Below, one piece after another: positions 14,701-21,812 of a stretch of 21,812 nt of DNA. A model generated the notes under the pieces. The model ran no database searches. It was not told the origin of the DNA and saw only the letters and a list, made by a program, of their open reading frames with translations. Both the position numbers and the translations under genes were made by a program. Each line of letters begins with the position of its first letter. Within the stretch, counting starts at the first letter, position 1. The stretch is taken from positions 1 through 21,812 of the forward strand of contig CALZBV010000011.1 of the NCBI GenBank assembly GCA_945622055.1. Reading direction: 5' to 3'. The stretch comes from an uncultured Clostridia bacterium. Its GTDB lineage: Bacteria > Bacillota > Clostridia > Lachnospirales > Lachnospiraceae.

Positions 14701-15572
14701 CCCTTCGTACCTCCTCTCGCAACACCTTCCATAATCTTTTTACGGAACACAAGAAACAAAACAATCAGCGGAACGGAAATGACAACGACCGCTGCCATCA
14801 TGGCAGGAATGTTCTCACGGCCGAAGCCGTTTTCACGGATTTCCTGAATTCCGTTGGAAACCAGATAGTAGTCCGGATTGTCGGTAATCAGGCGTGGCCA
14901 TACATAAGAATTCCAGCATTCAATGACCTTTAAAATGACAATCGTAATCAGAGTCGGTCTGCAAATCGGAAGCATGACCTTCGTAAGATAACGGAAATCC
15001 GGGGTGCCGTCTACCTTTGCAGCATAATAAAGCTCGTCCGGAATCTGGGCAAAATTCTCTTTCAGCAGGTAAATGTAAAAGACTGAGGTAACGGAGGGCA
15101 GGATGAGACCTGCAAATGTATTTCGCATGCCTGCATTCGTAATCGTTACAAAATTCGTAATCACAACCAGCTCATTCGGAATCATCATCAGGGAAAGAAA
15201 CAGGGTAAACACCAGATTCTTTCCGCGAAACTCCAGTCTTGCAAAGGCGAACGCGGCAAGTGTGATGACAAAGAGCATCAATCCGGTCGTAATCAGTGTA
15301 AAAATCAGGGTGTTGAAAAGGTAACGGCCGAGGGACACTGTCGTAAAGGCGTCCACATAGTTTTGAAGCGTCGGGGAAAGCGTAAAAAATTTCGGGATAT
15401 ATTCGGCGTTATAGGCGCCGTAATCCTTAACGGACGTAAGAAGCATCCAGTAAAACGGAAACAGAACCAGAATGCCCCAGACGGTTAACAGGGAATAAAT
15501 CACAATATTCCGGATAATCGTGCGGGTCCGTGCGGCTTTTTCAATTTTTTCGTAATCAGTATGATTTCCCAT
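14697..15572 (-). CDS. ABC sugar permease, MalG/UgpE type
   Basis: Inner-membrane component of the importer, 291 residues with about six hydrophobic helices. The cytoplasmic EAA loop reads LYYAAKVDGTPDFRYLTKVMLPICRP in two parts: AAKVDG contacts the ATPase and LPICRP closes the loop. It starts with a polar N-terminus, then a helix containing LVLFPFYWMLLTSVK, characteristic of the MalG-like subunit. TAAGGAGG lies a few bases before the ATG. The gene sits 9 bp after the other permease and overlaps the binding-protein gene, so the whole set is one transcript. Substrate not readable from the sequence. Confidence 0.9.
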   Translation of the reverse strand: MGNHTDYEKIEKAARTRTIIRNIVIYSLLTVWGILVLFPFYWMLLTSVKDYGAYNAEYIPKFFTLSPTLQNYVDAFTTVSLGRYLFNTLIFTLITTGLMLFVITLAAFAFARLEFRGKNLVFTLFLSLMMIPNELVVITNFVTITNAGMRNTFAGLILPSVTSVFYIYLLKENFAQIPDELYYAAKVDGTPDFRYLTKVMLPICRPTLITIVILKVIECWNSYVWPRLITDNPDYYLVSNGIQEIRENGFGRENIPAMMAAVVVISVPLIVLFLVFRKKIMEGVARGGTKG

Positions 15573-15581
15573 GACTCCTCC

Positions 15582-16472
15582 TTAATAATGCACGTGTTTT
15601 CTGCTGACCAGAAGGTTGATACAGGTAATGGTCAGGACAACGGTAAACAGAAGAATTGCCGCTGCGGAAGCGTATGACGGATAACCGCCTGAGTTTCCGT
15701 AGAGCATGTCATAAATGTATCCGACGAGGGTATTCATCTGCGCTGCGTTTAAGTTGACACCAAAGAGTGCCACGGCATCGTTGTAAGCCTTGAAGGCACC
15801 GATGAAGCCGGTGATAATCAGATAAAACAACATCGGAGAAATCATAGGCAGCGTGATTTTGTAGAAAATACGAAATCTTGAGGTGCCGTCCACTCTTGCC
15901 GCGTTGTAATACACCGGATTGACGGAGGCAAGGGCACTCGTCAGAATCAGAATCTTAAACGGCATAACAACCCAGACGGTGTAAAAGCAGAGCACAAACA
16001 TTTTTGCCCAATACGGTCCGTCAATAAAGTCTACCGACGGAGCACCAAACAGGTGTAATAAAAGGTTAATCATTCCTTCTGAGTAGGCGGTCTTCTTAAA
16101 TAAAATCATGAAAACCAGTCCCACCGCAAGTGTGTTGGTAACATACGGAAGGAAAAAGACTGTCTGATACAGTTCCCGGAGAGGCTTGATGGAGCTGAGC
16201 ATTACCGAAATCAAAAGAGCGAGTCCGGTGGAAAGCGGAACGGTAATTACCACCAGAATAAATGTATTTTTCAGCGCCTGTAAAAAATACGGATCGTGCA
16301 GAACGTAGGAGTAGTTGTAGGTTCCGACTCCCAAAAAGGTCTGGGATGCAAAGTTGTAGCCCTCCTCAAACGAGTAGATAAATACATCAATCAGAGGATA
16401 AATCATAAACACACCCAGAAACAAAAATGCAGGCAGTAAATAAAGCCATGCCTTAAAGCCTTTTTTTTCCAT
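15582..16472 (-). CDS. ABC sugar permease, MalF/UgpA type
   Basis: The partner permease, 296 residues with about six membrane helices. It begins with the typical LYLLPAFLFLGVFMIYPL segment. The EAA-loop reads YYNAARVDGTSRFRIFYKI and then TLPMISP. The N-terminus is short (no MalF-like P2 loop), as in UgpA/MsmF-type permeases. AAAGGAG overlapping the ATPase stop provides the ribosome site. It forms the transmembrane heterodimer with the adjacent MalG-type subunit. Confidence 0.9.
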   Translation of the reverse strand: MEKKGFKAWLYLLPAFLFLGVFMIYPLIDVFIYSFEEGYNFASQTFLGVGTYNYSYVLHDPYFLQALKNTFILVVITVPLSTGLALLISVMLSSIKPLRELYQTVFFLPYVTNTLAVGLVFMILFKKTAYSEGMINLLLHLFGAPSVDFIDGPYWAKMFVLCFYTVWVVMPFKILILTSALASVNPVYYNAARVDGTSRFRIFYKITLPMISPMLFYLIITGFIGAFKAYNDAVALFGVNLNAAQMNTLVGYIYDMLYGNSGGYPSYASAAAILLFTVVLTITCINLLVSRKHVHY

Positions 16473-16486
16473 AGCGAATTTCTCCT

Positions 16487-17581
16487 TTAAAAGCAGATGC
16501 GTTCCTCGGTATCTTTATGAAAAAGATGAACCTTCGTCGGTCGCAGTGCAAAGTTTACGGTAGTGCAGTCTGTGGCTGTGCGGCTTTCCGCATCAATGAT
16601 GGCACGAATCGTATCGGTCAGGGCAGCCGGATGGGAAGCAAGAATGCTGACATCACGTCCCATAACCTCAGTACGTTCATGCACACAGTGCATCGGTCCG
16701 TCCTCTTTCGGAAGGAAGCCCTCCGGACGAATACCGACGTATACGTCCTGGTCCGGAACATTTTTGGTTTCCAGAACGGCATCGTCTCCGAGATAGAGCC
16801 TGCCACCCTTTACCGTGCCGTGAAATACATTAATCGGCGGTGTTCCGAGAAATTTTGCCACGAACAGGTTCGAAGGAGTATCGTATACCTCCTGTGGCTT
16901 TCCAATCTGGTGAATTCTGCCGTTTTTCATCACGACAATCATATCACAGATGCTCATGGCTTCTTCCTGGTCATGCGTGACAAAAATGGTCGTAATTTTG
17001 GTCTGCTTTTGAATGCGCCGGATTTCCTCACGTGTCTGCAGACGAAGTCTTGCATCGAGATTGGAAAGAGGCTCGTCAAGCAGAAGTACCTTTGGCATCT
17101 TTACGAGCGCACGCGCGATGGCAACACGCTGCTGCTGGCCACCGGAGAGCTCACTCGGTTTACGGCTCATCAGCTCTTCAATCTGAACCAGCTTTGCGGC
17201 GGCAAGGGCACGTTCCTCCATCTCTGCCTTTGTGAGCCTGTCCGCACCGCGAAGGTTTTCTAACGGGAACATAATGTTTTTCTGCACCGTAAGATGCGGG
17301 TACAGGGCGTAGCTTTGAAATACCAGCCCGACTCCGCGATGCTCCGGTGGGAGCTTTGTTACGTCATCGTCTCCGAAATAAAGCTTTCCGGAGGTTGGCA
17401 TTAACAGGCCGCTGATTAAGTTTAATGCAGTACTTTTTCCGCATCCGGATGGTCCCAGAAGACCGACCAGTTTTCCGTCCGGAACCGTAAAATCGAAATC
17501 ATCTACGGCGATGACGTCCTCGTGAATTTTTTTGTTACGATTTGGAAAACGTTTTGTTAAGTGCTCAAATACGATTTTCAT
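16487..17581 (-). CDS. ABC importer ATPase, MalK/UgpC/MsmX type
   Basis: Energises the importer; 364 residues. Walker A GPSGCGKST, Q-loop FQSYALYPHLTV, signature LSGGQQQR, Walker B VLLLDEPLSNLDA and switch His in FVTHDQEEA are all intact. The C-terminal third has the regulatory TOBE/OB part typical of the MalK subfamily (VGIRPEGF, FALRPTKVHLF). Many Firmicutes sugar importers share one distant ATPase, but here it is encoded in the operon, directly before the permeases. AAAGGAG lies 7 nt before the ATG. Confidence 0.93.
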   Translation of the reverse strand: MKIVFEHLTKRFPNRNKKIHEDVIAVDDFDFTVPDGKLVGLLGPSGCGKSTALNLISGLLMPTSGKLYFGDDDVTKLPPEHRGVGLVFQSYALYPHLTVQKNIMFPLENLRGADRLTKAEMEERALAAAKLVQIEELMSRKPSELSGGQQQRVAIARALVKMPKVLLLDEPLSNLDARLRLQTREEIRRIQKQTKITTIFVTHDQEEAMSICDMIVVMKNGRIHQIGKPQEVYDTPSNLFVAKFLGTPPINVFHGTVKGGRLYLGDDAVLETKNVPDQDVYVGIRPEGFLPKEDGPMHCVHERTEVMGRDVSILASHPAALTDTIRAIIDAESRTATDCTTVNFALRPTKVHLFHKDTEERICF

Positions 17582-17604
17582 AAGCTTCTCCTTTGGGTAA
17601 ATGT

Positions 17605-18354
17605 TTATATTTCGTAAAAACGCCGCAGTTCGCTGGAAATATGATCCAGGTCCGGGTAAATAAAGCTTTCACTGATGCCGAACACGCGCAGGGAATCCAG
17701 AAAATATTTTTTCCGTTCCGCAGGAATCACCATTTTGTAAAGGGTCTCCTCATCACAGATATCCTCGAGATGCTTTAAGGAATTGTGAACGGTAAAGCAG
17801 GCGCGCTGGTAGTACATGCGCTGGTCATTTTCGGTAGACTGACAGGCCAGAATCTTATTCTCCAGAACCGGATTGTGATGCAGGTGTTTAAAGGCCGGAA
17901 GCAGCATTTCCTGACAGGTATCCGCATCAATCGGATAAATACAGTGTCCGAAGCCCTCCTGTTCGTTGAGCCTGTCCGGAACCAAAACCCAGATGACCGC
18001 ATCCTTTGCGGTGGTTTTTTGATACGTCTCGGTTGCAAAAAAGGTTGCAATCAGAGGCGACTGGCTCCAGTCAAGCATTCTGGTGGGAAGACCGTAATGC
18101 TGCATGAGCGAAACCCAGGCAGAGTAGTTGTGCTTCTCCGGGGCGTTCGGCATAATCTGCTTGGCGTGGGTATAAAAATCGTTGGTAATAAAGCGTTCCG
18201 TGTCAAGTCGCTTCTGGCTGCGCTGAATGGAAGGCACAAGCGCAAGCCGGGAATTCTCCTCGCCACGGTACCACAGCCTCATTCCGTGTTTATTGTATAA
18301 TGTACTGGAAAATCGCAGAAGCTCATCAATGCTGGTTATTTCACGGACTATCAT
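17605..18354 (-). CDS. FRG-domain protein, first gene of the ABC importer operon
   Basis: 249 residues, soluble, no signal peptide. FRG-domain hallmarks: LWYRGEENS (~27-35) with PSI a little downstream, the core MQHYGLPTRMLDWSQSPLIA (~84-103) followed by TFFA, and AVIWVLVPDRLN. The family's biochemical activity is not established to my knowledge; members occur alone or beside many kinds of genes, including some linked to defence. Here it is the leading gene, 23 bp before the importer ATPase, behind a good promoter, so it is co-expressed with sugar uptake. No toxin or antitoxin partner is seen next to it. Its role in transport is unknown. Confidence 0.85.
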   Translation of the reverse strand: MIVREITSIDELLRFSSTLYNKHGMRLWYRGEENSRLALVPSIQRSQKRLDTERFITNDFYTHAKQIMPNAPEKHNYSAWVSLMQHYGLPTRMLDWSQSPLIATFFATETYQKTTAKDAVIWVLVPDRLNEQEGFGHCIYPIDADTCQEMLLPAFKHLHHNPVLENKILACQSTENDQRMYYQRACFTVHNSLKHLEDICDEETLYKMVIPAERKKYFLDSLRVFGISESFIYPDLDHISSELRRFYEI

Positions 18355-18377
18355 AGGCTCCCCCTTTCGTTACACCG

Positions 18378-18391
18378 GGACCTTCCGGTCC
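18378..18391 (-). promoter_or_regulatory. Leader hairpin ahead of the FRG/ABC operon
   Basis: GGACC and GGTCC form a perfect 5-bp stem around a 4-nt loop. It lies between the -10 and the ribosome site of the operon and has no T-run, so it is not an ordinary terminator. It could affect mRNA stability, or it may be chance. Confidence 0.3.
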
Positions 18392-18404
18392 TCACTTTGC
18401 TTCC

Positions 18405-18433
18405 ATTATATGTCTTTTTTTAAAAAATCACAA
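18405..18433 (-). promoter_or_regulatory. Promoter of the FRG/ABC importer operon
   Basis: Minus strand TTGTGA (18428-18433), a 17-bp spacer made of T- and A-runs, and a perfect TATAAT (18405-18410). The leader to ATG 18354 is about 45 nt. No CcpA-like cre palindrome was recognised. Confidence 0.65.
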
Positions 18434-18472
18434 TAAGTTTATCATTTTCGGTGGAACAGGGGGAAAATCTGC

Positions 18473-18502
18473 TTGAAAACAGGCGTGTGGAAAGTGTATA
18501 AT
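18473..18502 (+). promoter_or_regulatory. Promoter candidate for the HAD-esterase gene
   Basis: TTGAAA (18473-18478), an 18-bp spacer and TATAAT (18497-18502). The -10 includes the first two bases of the ATG of the short kinase-like ORF, so if this promoter is used that ATG is not in the message. It is divergent from the FRG operon promoter, about 40 bp between the two -35 boxes. Confidence 0.5.
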
Positions 18503-18590
18503 GAACAAAAAGCAGGATGGCGTGGTGGAAGCAATAAGTGAGGAAGGAGTAGGAACCACCTTTACGGTGCGTATGTACAGAACAAAATGA
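18501..18590 (+). pseudogene. Remnant of a histidine kinase C-terminus (last ~30 codons)
   Basis: The frame is open from 18477 and, from ATG 18501, encodes 29 residues containing DGVVEAISEEGVGTTFTVRM. This matches the end of a histidine-kinase ATPase domain (G2 box; family pattern GGxIxVxSExGxGTTFxVxLP). No other kinase part is found upstream, where the frame closes at a TGA at 18474 and the other two frames show nothing kinase-like. The TGA stop overlaps the next ATG (ATGA), so ribosomes finishing this frame could start the HAD gene, which has no good ribosome site of its own. It is probably a decayed gene end left by deletion; a short translated leader is the alternative. Confidence 0.5.
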
Positions 18591-20347
18591 ACTATAAATT
18601 AGCAATTTTTGATTTGGACGGAACAATATTAAATACGCTGGAGGACCTGACCGACAGCGTAAATTATGCGCTTTTGAAAAACGGGATGTCTCTGCGTGGC
18701 ATAGAGGAGGTACGGCAGTTTGTCGGAAACGGAATCGGTAAACTGATGGAACGTGCGGTAGAGAGAGGTACCGATGCAAAGAAAACAGAACAGGTGCTTT
18801 CGGATTTTAAGGAATACTATGGTGCGAACTGTGCAAGAAAAACACGACCGTATGACGGAATCGGAAAACTGCTTTCTGTACTGCGGGCAAATGGAATTCG
18901 GACCGCGGTCGTATCGAACAAAGCAGATTTTGCGGTGCAGACGCTTTGCAGGCATTATTTTCCGGGAATGTTTGACAAGGTAGCGGGAGAAAAAGAGGGT
19001 ATTCGGAGAAAACCGTATCCGGACAGTGTCCTGTATATTATGGAGCAGCTTGGCGCAGCAAAGGAGGAGACCATCTATATTGGTGATTCCGAGGTTGATG
19101 TAAAAACAGCCGAAAATGCCGGAATCAATGTGATTTCCGTGACCTGGGGATTTCGCGGGGAGGATTTTTTACGTGCGGAGGGTGCAAAGGTGTTTGCACA
19201 TCATCCGGAGGAATTGAAAGAGCTGATTTGCGGAGCGGAGAAGAAGATGAAAAGAGTAAAAATCACGAAAGAATGCAGCAATGTTAAAAAAATGGGACGA
19301 ATTCTTTACCATGATGAGGTGTGCTACCTGGTTTATTCGGCGGCACAGGTTGGATTTACGTATACCGGGGACAAACTGTCTGCTGAGCTGGTTACGGATT
19401 TCTGGTGTCATGAAAAGGGCTTTGAGGGCGTGGCAGGCGTATTTGTCGGTGAGGACGAAGAACCCTGGAAGCGTTTTCTGCTTCAGAAAGAGGAAGGGGA
19501 ATATGAGCTGTTTGACCGGAAGGAGTATGCAAAGTCAAAGAACCTTGCGGAAAGTGAGCTGCCACGGGCACTTGCAATCCGGATTGTGAAGTATTCCGAG
19601 GCGGCATTTGGTGCGGTCGGAATCCGTGCTCTTTTGGTCGATGCTGAGGCAGAGCTTTTTGCACTTCCGGATAAAAAGCGCAGGCTTGAGTTTATCGGGG
19701 ATTCGATTACCTGTGGCTACGGCAATGAAGGAGTGTGCGGAGTGGATCTGTTTAACACCGCGCAGGAGAATCCGATGAAGGCGTATGCCGTACGTACGGC
19801 CAAGGCGCTGGATGCGGACTATATGCTTGTTTCCTGGAGCGGCATCGGTTTAGTCAGCGACTATATTCCGCCGGAGAGAGAGGAACCGGATGAGACGATT
19901 CTTGCCGGAGAAAACTATAAGTATACTGCTATGAAGTTTTGTGAGAATATGGGCTTTGAAAAGGAAGCCTGGGACTTTTCCGCCTATACGCCGGATGTTG
20001 TGGTCATCAACCTCGGAACAAACGATGACAGCTACACAAGACAGCTTCCTGAGCGTGAAGCTGTTTATGCAGAAAAGTACGAGGAGCTTTATCGTTTCCT
20101 TCGTGAAAAATATCCGCAGGCACACATTGTCTGCTGTCTCGGCATTATGGCAAGAGGCCTTGATGCAACGCTTGGAAGGTTAGTTGACAAGCTTAAGAAG
20201 CAGGGCGATAACCGGATTTACTTTGTGGAATTCGAGGGGCAAAAGGACGAGGACGGCATCGGCACCGATTTTCATCCGAGTCTGAAAACCCATGGTATTG
20301 CAGCAGAGAGGTTAACGAAGGCAATTACGGAGATTTTGCAGAAATAA
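18587..20347 (+). CDS. HAD phosphatase fused to CE2-like SGNH carbohydrate esterase
   Basis: A 586-residue two-enzyme chain. Residues 1-~215 are a complete HAD-IA phosphatase of phosphoglycolate-phosphatase type: DLDGT (10-14), VVSNK (Ser110), KPYP (Lys142), GDSEVD (166-171). Residues ~221-360 look like the beta-sandwich that precedes the catalytic part in CE2 esterases. Residues ~366-586 are an SGNH hydrolase: FIGDSITCGYG (Ser373), SWSGIG, INLGTND (Asn479), TDFHPS (His563). No signal peptide exists, so both activities are cytoplasmic. The domains abut without a linker. An internal in-frame ATG (codon 221, nt 19247) preceded by GCGGAG could give a free esterase. Likely substrates are an acetylated sugar and a sugar or glycolate phosphate, by family only. 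The start overlaps the stop of the kinase remnant. Confidence 0.87.
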   Translation: MNYKLAIFDLDGTILNTLEDLTDSVNYALLKNGMSLRGIEEVRQFVGNGIGKLMERAVERGTDAKKTEQVLSDFKEYYGANCARKTRPYDGIGKLLSVLRANGIRTAVVSNKADFAVQTLCRHYFPGMFDKVAGEKEGIRRKPYPDSVLYIMEQLGAAKEETIYIGDSEVDVKTAENAGINVISVTWGFRGEDFLRAEGAKVFAHHPEELKELICGAEKKMKRVKITKECSNVKKMGRILYHDEVCYLVYSAAQVGFTYTGDKLSAELVTDFWCHEKGFEGVAGVFVGEDEEPWKRFLLQKEEGEYELFDRKEYAKSKNLAESELPRALAIRIVKYSEAAFGAVGIRALLVDAEAELFALPDKKRRLEFIGDSITCGYGNEGVCGVDLFNTAQENPMKAYAVRTAKALDADYMLVSWSGIGLVSDYIPPEREEPDETILAGENYKYTAMKFCENMGFEKEAWDFSAYTPDVVVINLGTNDDSYTRQLPEREAVYAEKYEELYRFLREKYPQAHIVCCLGIMARGLDATLGRLVDKLKKQGDNRIYFVEFEGQKDEDGIGTDFHPSLKTHGIAAERLTKAITEILQK

Positions 20348-20412
20348 GGAGCATGAAGGCTGGAGGCAGAAATCAGGAACTGCTTTGAGCATGTGATGAT
20401 GGGGAGGATGCG

Positions 20413-21039
20413 ATGACAACGAGAGAGCAGGCACTGGCGTACGGATTATCCTTTCCGTATACCTATCAGGACGCTCCGTTTCACGATGACAACTGGCAGC
20501 TGGTGCGGGTAAAGCCGAACGGGAAGGTTTTTTTGTGGACCTATGAGCGGGATGGTGTAATGAATTTGAATGTGAAGGTGGACCCGGAGGTAAGGGAGTT
20601 CTGGAGAGCGGCCTATCCGTCGGTAAAACCCGGCTGGCATCAGAACAAGGAGCACTGGAATACGATTGTTCTGGACGGAACGATTCCGGAACGGGATATA
20701 AAGCTTATGATTGAACAGAGCTATCGGCTGGTATCAGACAGCGCTACCATGCGGATTTATGAGGCGGTAAAGAAAATACCGAAGGGGTGTGTGGCCACGT
20801 ATGGTCAGGTCGCGAAGCTGGCAGGTGACGGTAAAATGTGTCGTGCTGTGGGAAATGCGCTTCATAAAAACCCGGCACAGGGAGAAATCCCGTGTCACCG
20901 TGTGGTCAATGCCAAAGGGGAGCTTGCAGTAGCATTTGCGTTTGGCGGTGCGGGTGTGCAGGCAGAACTTCTCCGGGCAGAAGGGGTAGAGGTGGCCGGT
21001 GACCGGGTGGATCTTGCGCGCTTTGGGCTGAAATGCTGA
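20413..21039 (+). CDS. MmcQ/YjbR domain fused to MGMT-type alkyltransferase
   Basis: 208 residues. Residues 1-~105 are an MmcQ/YjbR (CyaY-like fold, DUF419) domain: FPYTYQDAPFHDD, KVFLWTYERDG, VKVDPE, PSVKPGWHQNKEHWNTI. Residues ~112-208 are the DNA-binding/alkyl-acceptor domain of O6-alkylguanine-DNA alkyltransferase: MRIYEAVKKIPKGCVATYGQVAKLAG, shown in parts; RAVGNALHKNP carrying the arginine finger; and PCHRV with acceptor Cys161. The acceptor Cys is present, so it can be a true methyltransferase rather than an alkyltransferase-like protein, which lacks it. The N-terminal Ada-like ribonuclease-H-fold half is replaced by MmcQ. GGGGAGGA upstream sets the start. Role: probable repair of alkylated guanine. 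Confidence 0.87.
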   Translation: MTTREQALAYGLSFPYTYQDAPFHDDNWQLVRVKPNGKVFLWTYERDGVMNLNVKVDPEVREFWRAAYPSVKPGWHQNKEHWNTIVLDGTIPERDIKLMIEQSYRLVSDSATMRIYEAVKKIPKGCVATYGQVAKLAGDGKMCRAVGNALHKNPAQGEIPCHRVVNAKGELAVAFAFGGAGVQAELLRAEGVEVAGDRVDLARFGLKC

Positions 21040-21062
21040 ATCCACAAAAATGAAATAGGTGG

Positions 21063-21092
21063 TTGACAAGCGATATGGATTAGTGGTAACAA
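21063..21092 (+). promoter_or_regulatory. Possible purC promoter
   Basis: A perfect TTGACA (21063-21068) with TAACAA (21087-21092) at 18 bp. The -10 is weak, and the next A/T-rich element (TATATA at 21093) is too far. The gap 21040-21138 contains no recognisable purine riboswitch. Confidence 0.4.
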
Positions 21093-21138
21093 TATATATA
21101 TGATTCATACAAAATACAGAAGTTAGGAGCGTAATATT

Positions 21139-21812
21139 ATGCAGGATCCAAAACCGATCAAAGAAGGAAAAGTGCGTGAAATCTATGACAACGGTGACAG
21201 CCTCATCATGGTTGCTACGGACAGAATCAGCTGCTTCGACGTGATTCTCAATAATACCGTAACCAAGAAGGGAACGGTTCTGACCCAGATGTCAAAGTTC
21301 TGGTTTGACATGACGAAGGACATTCTTCCGAATCATATGATTTCCGTTGATGTAAATGATATGCCGGAGTGCTTCAGACAGCCGAAGTTTGACGGAAACA
21401 GCATGCTTTGCCGTAAGCTCGAGATGCTTCCGGTAGAGTGCATTGTGCGCGGATACATTACCGGCAGCGGCTGGGCAAGCTACAAGGAGAACGGTACTGT
21501 TTGCGGAATTAAGCTTCCGGAAGGTTTAAAGGAGTCGGACCGGCTTCCTGAGCCGATTTATACTCCGTCCACCAAGGCGGAAATCGGTGACCACGATGAG
21601 AACATTTCCTACGAGCAGAGCGTGGAATATCTTGAGAAAAGATATCCGGGCAAGGGTGAGGAATATGCTTCTAAGCTTCGCGACTATACGATTGCATTAT
21701 ATAAAAAGTGTGCAGAATACGCACTGAGCCGCGGTATCATTATTGCAGACACCAAGTTTGAGTTCGGTCTGGATGAGAACGGTAATATTGTCATCGGAGA
21801 TGAGATGCTGAC
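21139..21812 (+). CDS. purC: SAICAR synthetase PurC (3' end outside window)
   Basis: Phosphoribosylaminoimidazole-succinocarboxamide synthase: joins CAIR and aspartate with ATP in purine synthesis. The 224 codons present begin MQDPKPIKEGKVREIYD. They continue with VATDRISCFDVIL, VECIVRGYITGSGWASY, PIYTPSTKAEIGDHDENI and IIADTKFEFG, all PurC signatures. The DNA ends shortly after the IGDEMLT stretch, which contains the conserved DE, so only a short 3' part of the family's usual length is missing. TAGGAGC lies 8 nt upstream of ATG 21139. No sign of damage. Confidence 0.95.
   Translation, partial: MQDPKPIKEGKVREIYDNGDSLIMVATDRISCFDVILNNTVTKKGTVLTQMSKFWFDMTKDILPNHMISVDVNDMPECFRQPKFDGNSMLCRKLEMLPVECIVRGYITGSGWASYKENGTVCGIKLPEGLKESDRLPEPIYTPSTKAEIGDHDENISYEQSVEYLEKRYPGKGEEYASKLRDYTIALYKKCAEYALSRGIIIADTKFEFGLDENGNIVIGDEML

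Noticed and set aside
13681..14847. A 388-codon open frame on the + strand opposite the solute-binding protein gene
   Set aside because: It is the shadow of a well-supported gene with signal peptide, lipobox and operon context. Its translation shows no family features, and no ribosome site was seen.
16517..17263. A 248-codon + strand frame opposite the ABC ATPase gene
   Set aside because: Antisense to an ATPase with all motifs intact; the product resembles nothing and has no start signals.
17605..18354. Toxin-antitoxin or phage-defence island around the FRG gene
   Set aside because: Neighbours are an ordinary ABC importer and metabolic enzymes; no nuclease, antitoxin, integrase or mobile-element gene is present in the window.
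21040..21138. Purine riboswitch before purC
   Set aside because: The 99-bp gap lacks the paired arms and conserved core of the purine aptamer; only a promoter-like -35 is seen.

Overview
The window looks like a chromosome segment from a Clostridia bacterium, most likely Lachnospiraceae. This is inferred from strong AGGAGG-type ribosome sites, mid-range base composition judged by eye, clostridial gene families and a fibre/sugar-oriented gene set; no 16S or other marker gene is present. I see no tRNA, rRNA, CRISPR array or insertion sequence, and no gap between genes longer than about 230 bases.

Left part (1-9748, all + strand). The window opens inside or at the start of a very large, single-spanning membrane protein. 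It has N-terminal Pro/Arg/acidic repeats, about 21 tandem 16/20-residue repeats with a hydrophobic residue at every fourth position, a charged coiled coil, one membrane helix and an unrecognised outer domain. A two-tier hairpin terminator follows. Next come mutY and ispF, overlapping by 4 nt; IspF carries an unusual Cys/Gly tail. A well-formed promoter then precedes a chemoreceptor-like protein whose C-terminus is a sugar-binding (periplasmic-binding-protein-type) domain that should lie in the cytoplasm. After it comes a two-gene unit: an asparagine-synthetase-like protein that has lost the glutaminase nucleophile, and a stand-alone PTS EIIC permease.

Middle part (9755-18354, mostly - strand). 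A GH9 glycoside hydrolase without a signal peptide sits tail-to-tail with the EIIC gene. A small + strand conserved gene (probable TTG start) and a bidirectional terminator separate it from a twin OB-fold-like lipoprotein and a five-gene operon. In transcription order the operon encodes an FRG-domain protein, a MalK/UgpC-type ATPase, two MalF/MalG-type permeases and a solute-binding lipoprotein with an additional C-terminal membrane anchor.

Right part (18355-21812, + strand). A promoter region contains a short ORF that looks like the last ~30 codons of a histidine kinase. It overlaps by ATGA with a gene for an end-to-end fusion of a HAD phosphatase and a CE2-like SGNH esterase. Then come an MmcQ/YjbR-MGMT fusion and the start of purC, which runs off the window.

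Functionally, the ABC importer, the non-secreted GH9 enzyme and the non-secreted esterase/phosphatase fit a scheme in which oligosaccharides are imported intact and then deacetylated, hydrolysed and dephosphorylated inside the cell. The cytoplasmic sugar-binding chemoreceptor could report the internal sugar pool. That scheme is inference from gene content and predicted location. The most unusual items are the chemoreceptor-binding protein fusion, the HAD-CE2 fusion, the four-residue-periodic repeat protein and the nucleophile-less asparagine synthetase/EIIC pair.
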